A DNA stretch of 9,645 bases, from contig JASLDZ010000352.1 in assembly GCA_030151985.1 (NCBI GenBank), positions 1 to 9,645 on the forward strand. Reading direction: 5' to 3'. The notes below the pieces were generated by a model, which had not been told where the DNA came from, made no database searches, and saw nothing but the letters and a program-made list of their open reading frames with translations. Position numbers and translations under genes: made by a program. Source of the stretch: Caulobacteraceae bacterium. Lineage in GTDB: Bacteria; Pseudomonadota; Alphaproteobacteria; Caulobacterales; Caulobacteraceae. Shown here in pieces: positions 6,355-9,645 of this stretch (position 1 is its first letter; each line of letters opens with the position of its first letter).

Positions 6355-6996
6355 TCAGAGCCGCTTCACGGCGTCGAGGAAGGCCGTGATCAGGGCCGGG
6401 TCCTTTACCCCCGCCCCGCGCTCCACGCCAGAAGACACGTCCACCATCGGCGTCCCGGACGCGCGCACCGCCTCCGCCACGTTCCAGCGATCCAGGCCGC
6501 CCGCCAGGAACCAGGGCCGCGAGAACCGGCGGCCGGCCAGGAGCGTCCAGTCGAAGCGCGAGCCCGTGCCTCCGGGCAGGGCGGCGTCCCTGGGCGGGCG
6601 GGCGTCGAACATCAGGTGCTCCACCGCGCCGTCGTAGGCGGAGGCGGCGTCGATGTCGGCGGCGTCGGAGACGGGCAGCGCCTTGATCACGCCCACGTCC
6701 ATGCGCCGGCCGATCGCGGCGGCGCGCTCCGGCGGCTCGCGGCCGTGCAGCTGCACGAGGTCGGGCGAGAGCGTCCGCGCCACCGTGTCGACCTGCGCGT
6801 CGTCCGGGTCGACCAGCAGCGCCACGACGCGAGCCCGGCCCCGCGCCGGCGCCGCCAGCCGGGACGCGGCCTCGGGCGCAAGGTTGCGCGGGCTCTTGGG
6901 GAAGAAGACGAAGCCCAGGTGCGAGGCTCCGCCGTCCAGCGCCGCGCGCACCGCCTCGGGCGTCGAGAGGCCGCAGATCTTGGCGGTCACGGGCAT
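6355..6996 (-). CDS. trpF: Phosphoribosylanthranilate isomerase
   Basis: A 213-residue single-domain TIM barrel that converts phosphoribosylanthranilate to CdRP by an Amadori rearrangement, the third step from chorismate to tryptophan. KICGL at 6-10 carries the general-base Cys8, and LMFDARPP (128-135) carries the general-acid Asp131. GFVFFPKSPR (28-37), VQLHG (81-85), GGTGSRFDW (142-150), LAGGL (164-168) and the phosphate loop VDVSSGVE (185-192) are all present. Length is normal. The ATG at 6996 is the only start giving the family N-terminus; the frame runs on to 7734 but there it is antisense to the metal transporter gene. It is the first gene of the trpF-trpB-trpA-accD block and is divergent from corA. 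trpC, trpD, trpE and trpG are not in the window. Confidence 0.96.
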   Translation of the reverse strand: MPVTAKICGLSTPEAVRAALDGGASHLGFVFFPKSPRNLAPEAASRLAAPARGRARVVALLVDPDDAQVDTVARTLSPDLVQLHGREPPERAAAIGRRMDVGVIKALPVSDAADIDAASAYDGAVEHLMFDARPPRDAALPGGTGSRFDWTLLAGRRFSRPWFLAGGLDRWNVAEAVRASGTPMVDVSSGVERGAGVKDPALITAFLDAVKRL

Positions 6997-7027
6997 GGGG
7001 GCGAGGTCGCGGCGGTCACGGGAACGG

Positions 7028-7056
7028 GTTATGGGGGCGGGATGGACGATCACCAA
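7028..7056 (-). promoter_or_regulatory. Candidate promoter of the trpF-trpB-trpA-accD block
   Basis: On the minus strand TTGGTG (7051-7056) is separated by exactly 17 bases from CATAAC (7028-7033), about 32 bases before the trpF ATG. The second box also resembles the Caulobacter housekeeping -10 form (GCTANAWC) as I remember it. It overlaps the corA start codon at 7042, so polymerase here would compete with corA expression. The match is partial and rests on position and spacing only. Confidence 0.33.
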
Positions 7057-8034
7057 GCCGCCTCCCCGCCCGAGGGCGACCGCGCGGGCGCTCCCGACGT
7101 GGCCGAGGTGTTCCAGCCGCTGGGGGGCCAAGAGCCCGCCCGCGAGGTGTGGATCGACCTGCATGACCCGGACGACAGCCGGGTCCAGGACGCGCACCTG
7201 CGCTGCGGCGCCCGCATCCCCACCCGCGAGGACCTGAGCGAGATCGAGAGTTCCAGCCGCCACTTCGTCGAGAACGGCGCTCTCTACCTGTCGCTGCCCC
7301 TGGTCGTGGGCGCCCTGACCGACGATCCGGCCCTGACGCCCGTGGGCTTCATCGTGACGCGCGAGCGGCTGGTGACGGTGCGCTTCGACCGGCTGCGCTC
7401 GTTTGAAACGGCGGCCGAGCAGTTCAAGGCGAGCCCGCCGAAGACGGGGCTGGAGGCCTTCACCGGCCTGATCGAGGCCCTGATCGACCGAAAGGCGGAC
7501 CTGCTGGAGAAGCACGCGCAGGAGATCGACGAGCTGAGCCACGAGGTCTTCCGCCGCAAGCGCCAGAAGCGGCTGGACGGCGACTCCATGCGCGCGCTGC
7601 TGGCCAAGGTGGGCGTGATGGCCGACCGGGGGTCGAAGATGCGCACCAGCCTGGTGACGCTCGCGCGCGTGCTGCCCTTCGTGGTCGACGTCTCCGACGG
7701 CAGGCTGCCCGACGACCTGGCCGGGCGCCTCCACTCGGCCAAGGAGGACGCCGCCTCCCTGATCGGCTTCCAGGAAGGGCTGGCCAACAAGGTGCAGTTC
7801 CTGCTCGACGCGGCGCTGGGCTTCATCAACATCGACCAGAACGACGTGTTCAAGATCCTGACCGTGGTCAGCGCCGTGGGCGTGCCGCCGACGCTGGTGG
7901 CCTCCATGTACGGCATGAACTTCAAGAACATGCCGGAGCTGGGCTGGAAGTTCGGCTACCCTTACGCGCTCGCCCTGATCGTGATCACCACGCTGATCCC
8001 GCTGTGGTGGTTCCGGAAGAAGGGCTGGTTCTGA
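7042..8034 (+). CDS. corA: CorA family magnesium/divalent metal ion transporter
   Basis: A 330-residue membrane protein of the CorA (2-TM-GxN) family, forming a pentameric channel that normally brings Mg2+ (also Co2+ or Ni2+) into the cytoplasm. Residues 1-130 form the cytoplasmic alpha/beta domain. A long helical stretch rich in charged residues follows (about 135-265, including LLEKHAQEIDELSHEVFRRKR). The first membrane helix is about 270-290 and ends with YGMNF (290-294), the GMN filter. The external loop carries MPEL (297-300), and the second helix (about 307-324) ends in WWFRKKGWF, a basic cytoplasmic tail. YGMNF plus MPEL favours CorA proper over ZntB, but substrate is inferred. The ATG at 7042 follows a G-rich stretch (7032-7040). 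It is divergent from trpF by 45 bp and ends 7 bp from the convergent acetyltransferase gene. Confidence 0.93.
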   Translation: MDDHQAASPPEGDRAGAPDVAEVFQPLGGQEPAREVWIDLHDPDDSRVQDAHLRCGARIPTREDLSEIESSSRHFVENGALYLSLPLVVGALTDDPALTPVGFIVTRERLVTVRFDRLRSFETAAEQFKASPPKTGLEAFTGLIEALIDRKADLLEKHAQEIDELSHEVFRRKRQKRLDGDSMRALLAKVGVMADRGSKMRTSLVTLARVLPFVVDVSDGRLPDDLAGRLHSAKEDAASLIGFQEGLANKVQFLLDAALGFINIDQNDVFKILTVVSAVGVPPTLVASMYGMNFKNMPELGWKFGYPYALALIVITTLIPLWWFRKKGWF

Positions 8035-8041
8035 CCGGCGG

Positions 8042-8566
8042 CTAGGCCAGCCAGACCATCTCGCGCGACTCCGACATCCCGCCCCGCGCCACGCTGGCGT
8101 AGGGGCGGCGCACGCCCGTGTAGAGGAAGCCGGCCTTCTCCAGCACCCGGCCAGAAGCGGGGTTGTCGGCGAAGTGGCCCGCCTGCAGCGCGCGGCGTCC
8201 CCACCCGTCCCGCGCCCAGCCGAGCGCCGCTCGCGCCGCCTCCGTCGCCAAGCCTCCGCCCCAGTAGGGCCGGCCGAGCCAGTAGCCGAAGTCCATCAGC
8301 GACGAGCCGTCCTCGGGCTTGAAGCCCATGACGCCGACCAGCCCCTCCCCCGGCAGCTCCACCGCGAAGCTCACGCCCGGCCAGTCGGCCGACAGCTCGA
8401 CCGCGATGAAGGCGTCGGCGTCTTCGCGGCGGTACGGATGCGGCAGCTTCGCCGTCTGCCGCGCCAGCTCGCGGTCGTCAGCCAGCACCGCGATCCGCGC
8501 CGCGTCCGGGGGCGCGAGCGGCCGGAGCCGAAGCCGCGCGGTGACGATGATATCCTGTGCAGCCAT
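8042..8566 (-). CDS. GNAT family N-acetyltransferase (RimJ/RimL-like)
   Basis: A 174-residue acetyl-CoA-dependent acetyltransferase. The N-terminus TARLRLRPLAPPDAARI (9-25) is the usual opening of RimJ/RimL-type GNAT proteins. FGYWLGRPYWGGGLATEAARA (about 93-113) is motif A, with the pyrophosphate-binding loop RPYWGGG. HFADNPASGRVLEKAGF (131-147) is motif B, in which Asn135 and the KAGF end are typical. The acceptor could be a protein N-terminus, an antibiotic or a small metabolite; the sequence does not say. The ATG is well supported by GGAGGGGG five bases upstream. It lies 148 bp after rpmA on the same strand, behind a strong hairpin that may limit read-through, and converges on corA. From memory, rpmA is often followed by an acetyltransferase gene in Caulobacterales, so the neighbourhood is probably ancestral. 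Confidence 0.92.
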   Translation of the reverse strand: MAAQDIIVTARLRLRPLAPPDAARIAVLADDRELARQTAKLPHPYRREDADAFIAVELSADWPGVSFAVELPGEGLVGVMGFKPEDGSSLMDFGYWLGRPYWGGGLATEAARAALGWARDGWGRRALQAGHFADNPASGRVLEKAGFLYTGVRRPYASVARGGMSESREMVWLA

Positions 8567-8571
8567 GACAT

Positions 8572-8579
8572 CCCCCTCC
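8572..8579 (-). promoter_or_regulatory. Ribosome binding site of the GNAT gene
   Basis: GGAGGGGG on the minus strand, five bases before the ATG at 8566. It is one of the strongest sites in the window and fixes the start. It lies below the rpmA hairpin, so the gene can be translated independently of rpmA. Confidence 0.7.
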
Positions 8580-8621
8580 GGCGCTCGCCGGTCCGCCCGC
8601 GGGGAGGTGTCGACACGAAGA

Positions 8622-8649
8622 CGGGGAGCCCGGTGATCCGGACTCCCCG
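8622..8649 (-). terminator. Hairpin downstream of rpmA, probable terminator or attenuator
   Basis: CGGGGAG (8622-8628) pairs with CTCCCCG (8643-8649). After one C/A mismatch, an inner CCGG/CCGG stem closes a TGAT tetraloop, giving about 11 pairs. Read from rpmA, the hairpin is followed by TCTTCGTGTC, which is T-containing but not a true T-run, so full intrinsic termination is uncertain. It starts about 65 bases after the rpmA stop and lies 56 bases before the GNAT start. Confidence 0.45.
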
Positions 8650-8714
8650 CGGGTCTTTCGCGGTCCGGATCGGGGCCCCAGGCGCCGGTCCGGACGGTGT
8701 CGTCTGGATAGCGC

Positions 8715-8996
8715 CTATTCGGCGGGGGTCATCTCGGCGGCGGCGGCCGGCACGATGCTGACGTAGGTTCGGTCGTCGCGCTTGGTGGTGAACTTCACCT
8801 GGCCGGTGGCGGTCGCGAACAGGGTGTGGTCGCGGCCCAGGCCGCAGTTGTCGCCCGGCCAGAACTTGGTGCCGCGTTGGCGCACGATGATGTTGCCGGC
8901 CAGCACATGCTCGCCGCCGAACTTCTTCACGCCGAGGCGCTGGCCGGCCGAGTCGCGGCCGTTGCGGGACGAGCCGCCGGACTTCTTGTGAGCCAT
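8715..8996 (-). CDS. rpmA: 50S ribosomal protein L27
   Basis: A 93-residue L27, a large-subunit protein whose N-terminal tail reaches the peptidyl-transferase centre. MAHKKSGGSSRNGRDS at 1-16 is the universal N-terminus. It starts directly with Met-Ala-His, without the cleaved leader found in Firmicutes. RLGVKKFGGEHVLAGNIIVRQRGTKFWPGDN (20-50) is the conserved core, and a short Ala-rich tail ends in MTPAE. Length is only slightly above usual. AAGGAG eight bases before the ATG fixes the start. It lies 24 bp after rplU, the usual rplU-rpmA operon order, and is co-regulated with it from a promoter outside the window. Confidence 0.98.
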   Translation of the reverse strand: MAHKKSGGSSRNGRDSAGQRLGVKKFGGEHVLAGNIIVRQRGTKFWPGDNCGLGRDHTLFATATGQVKFTTKRDDRTYVSIVPAAAAEMTPAE

Positions 8997-9004
8997 GGGA
9001 GGGT

Positions 9005-9010
9005 CTCCTT
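9005..9010 (-). promoter_or_regulatory. Ribosome binding site of rpmA
   Basis: AAGGAG on the minus strand within the 24-bp rplU-rpmA gap, eight bases before the ATG at 8996; a near-consensus site for a highly expressed ribosomal gene. Confidence 0.75.
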
Positions 9011-9020
9011 CGCTCTGATC

Positions 9021-9645
9021 TTACTCGGCCGACCCGGCGTCGTCGGACGCGGGCTTGGCCTTCTTGGCGCGGGGCTTCTTGGGCGCTTCCTCGGCGGCCA
9101 TGGAGCCGGTCTCCTGCGCCGCGTCGGCGTCCACCGAGGTCTGCGGCCCTTCGGCGGGCGTCTCGCCCACGGGCTGCTCGACCATGGCGTCGGTGCCGGC
9201 GGCCTTCTTGGCGCGCGGCTTCTTGGCCGGCGTCTCGGCGGCGAGCTCCTGGGCGAGCTTGGCGGTCTGCACCTCGTCCAGCTCGGCGCCGGCGGGCTCG
9301 AAGAAGGGCTCGACCTCCATCGATCCGGCGGCGAGGCCGTCGCGGCGGGCGAGGCCGCGGGCGCGGGCCACCAGCTCCGAGCGAGGCGTCAGATCGACCG
9401 TCCCGTCCCACTTGGCCGACTGGCCGGCGCCGGTCAGGCCGGTGACGCGCAGCACGGTCTCGGGCTGGCGATGGCCGTTGGTGCGGCGGTAGCCCTGGCG
9501 GCGGATCTTCTTGAACACCTTGATCTTCGCGCCCTTGCGCGTCTCGATCAGGGTGGCGGTGACGACCGCGCCCTCGACCAGGGGCGCGCCGACGGTCACG
9601 CCGCCTTCGCCGCCCAGCATCAGCACCTTGTCGAAGGCGACCTCG
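9021..9645 (-). CDS. rplU: 50S ribosomal protein L21 with long C-terminal extension (5' end outside window)
   Basis: 207 residues are visible; roughly the first 35 residues of a normal L21 lie beyond the window edge. The core runs from the first visible residue: VLMLGGEGGVTVGAPLVEGA (7-26), KIKVFKKIRRQGYRRTNGHRQ (40-60), then VLRVTGL (64-70). Ordinary bacterial L21 stops about here, at roughly 100-105 residues in total. This one continues for about 137 more residues. The extension has a conserved-looking part, WDGTVDLTPRSELVARARGLARRDGL (79-104), then a low-complexity Ala/Glu/Lys/Pro tail. The tail has two KKPRAKKA motifs (141-148 and 189-196). The extension is in frame and followed by the normal rpmA gene, so it is not a frameshift artefact. 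Its role is unknown; extra rRNA contacts are possible. I remember extended L21 in other alphaproteobacteria, but not this tail specifically. Confidence 0.95.
   Translation of the reverse strand, partial: EVAFDKVLMLGGEGGVTVGAPLVEGAVVTATLIETRKGAKIKVFKKIRRQGYRRTNGHRQPETVLRVTGLTGAGQSAKWDGTVDLTPRSELVARARGLARRDGLAAGSMEVEPFFEPAGAELDEVQTAKLAQELAAETPAKKPRAKKAAGTDAMVEQPVGETPAEGPQTSVDADAAQETGSMAAEEAPKKPRAKKAKPASDDAGSAE
9057..9226 (-). repeat. In-frame 26-bp direct repeat in the rplU tail
   Basis: Positions 9057-9082 and 9201-9226 match at 25 of 26 bases (the difference is at 9072/9216). They are 144 bp apart, exactly 48 codons, so both copies encode KKPRAKKA in the same frame. This suggests a tandem or segmental duplication within the extension. 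Confidence 0.8.

Larger units (their letters stand above)
8567..8714 (-). other. Structured rpmA-GNAT spacer with overlapping inverted repeats
   Basis: This 148-bp gap holds several pairings that cannot all form together. 8635-8642 (GATCCGGA) pairs with 8664-8671 (TCCGGATC), enclosing CCGCG/CGCGG (8647-8651 with 8659-8663). 8622-8628 pairs with 8643-8649. 8597-8606 (CCGCGGGGAG) pairs with 8643-8652 (CTCCCCGCGG). CGGTCCGGA occurs directly at 8661-8669 and again at 8686-8694, and GTGTCGACAC (8607-8616) is a perfect palindrome. No small gene is apparent. Confidence 0.6.

Noticed and set aside
5117..6637. Plus-strand open frame of 506 codons opposite trpB
   Set aside because: Shadow of trpB; His/Gly/Arg/Val-rich with no known fold, while trpB is intact on the other strand.
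6997..7734. Upstream in-frame extension of trpF into the corA region
   Set aside because: It is antisense to corA and lacks family sequence; TrpF starts normally at 6996.
8023..8052. Possible small hairpin GGCTGG/CCAGCC at the corA-GNAT junction
   Set aside because: Only six pairs with an 18-base loop and no T-run; too weak to call a terminator.
1..9645. Search for a defence, mobile or biosynthetic system
   Set aside because: All genes are recognisable housekeeping or common metabolic genes in compact operons. I see no transposase, integrase, nuclease, reverse transcriptase or toxin-antitoxin pair, and no region of clearly different base composition.

Overview
The window is very GC-rich and gene-dense and looks like chromosome of an alphaproteobacterium. 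Caulobacterales (Caulobacter, Phenylobacterium or Brevundimonas relatives) is my best guess. The reasons are the trpF-trpB-trpA-accD-folC order, an AccD without its zinc-ribbon cysteines, a ribosomal protein L21 with a long Ala/Lys/Glu-rich tail, and a GC-rich palindromic intergenic repeat. The taxonomy rests on remembered family features, not on a search.

Layout. (1) 1-1805, plus strand: the 3' end of an amidase-signature hydrolase, then a complete M20-family metallo-amidohydrolase; the pair probably forms a small catabolic operon. (2) 1818-6996, minus strand: read in transcription order, trpF, trpB, trpA, accD, folC. trpF, trpB and trpA make the last part of tryptophan synthesis (PRA isomerase and both tryptophan synthase subunits). 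accD (acetyl-CoA carboxylase beta subunit) is coupled to trpA by a one-base stop/start overlap. folC (folylpolyglutamate/dihydrofolate synthase) follows after a 157-bp spacer filled by an inverted-repeat element. (3) 7042-8034, plus strand: a CorA-type divalent metal ion transporter, divergent from trpF across 45 bp. (4) 8042-9645, minus strand: in transcription order, rplU (cut by the window edge), rpmA, then after a structured 148-bp spacer a GNAT acetyltransferase that ends 7 bp from corA.

The trp-accD-folC block supplies an amino acid, malonyl-CoA for fatty acids, and polyglutamylated folates. rplU-rpmA encode neighbouring proteins of the large ribosomal subunit. Very small gaps and overlaps (TTGA between trpB and trpA, TGATG between trpA and accD, 8 bp between trpF and trpB) indicate translational coupling.

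I found no phage, insertion sequence, CRISPR array, tRNA or defence system, and no convincing undescribed system. The points worth a second look are modest: loss of all four AccD zinc ligands; Glu at the TrpA catalytic Asp60 position; the palindromic element upstream of folC, which can mislead start-site calling; mutually exclusive hairpins between rpmA and the acetyltransferase gene; and an in-frame 26-bp repeat in the L21 tail. Long open frames opposite the real genes are high-GC shadows.
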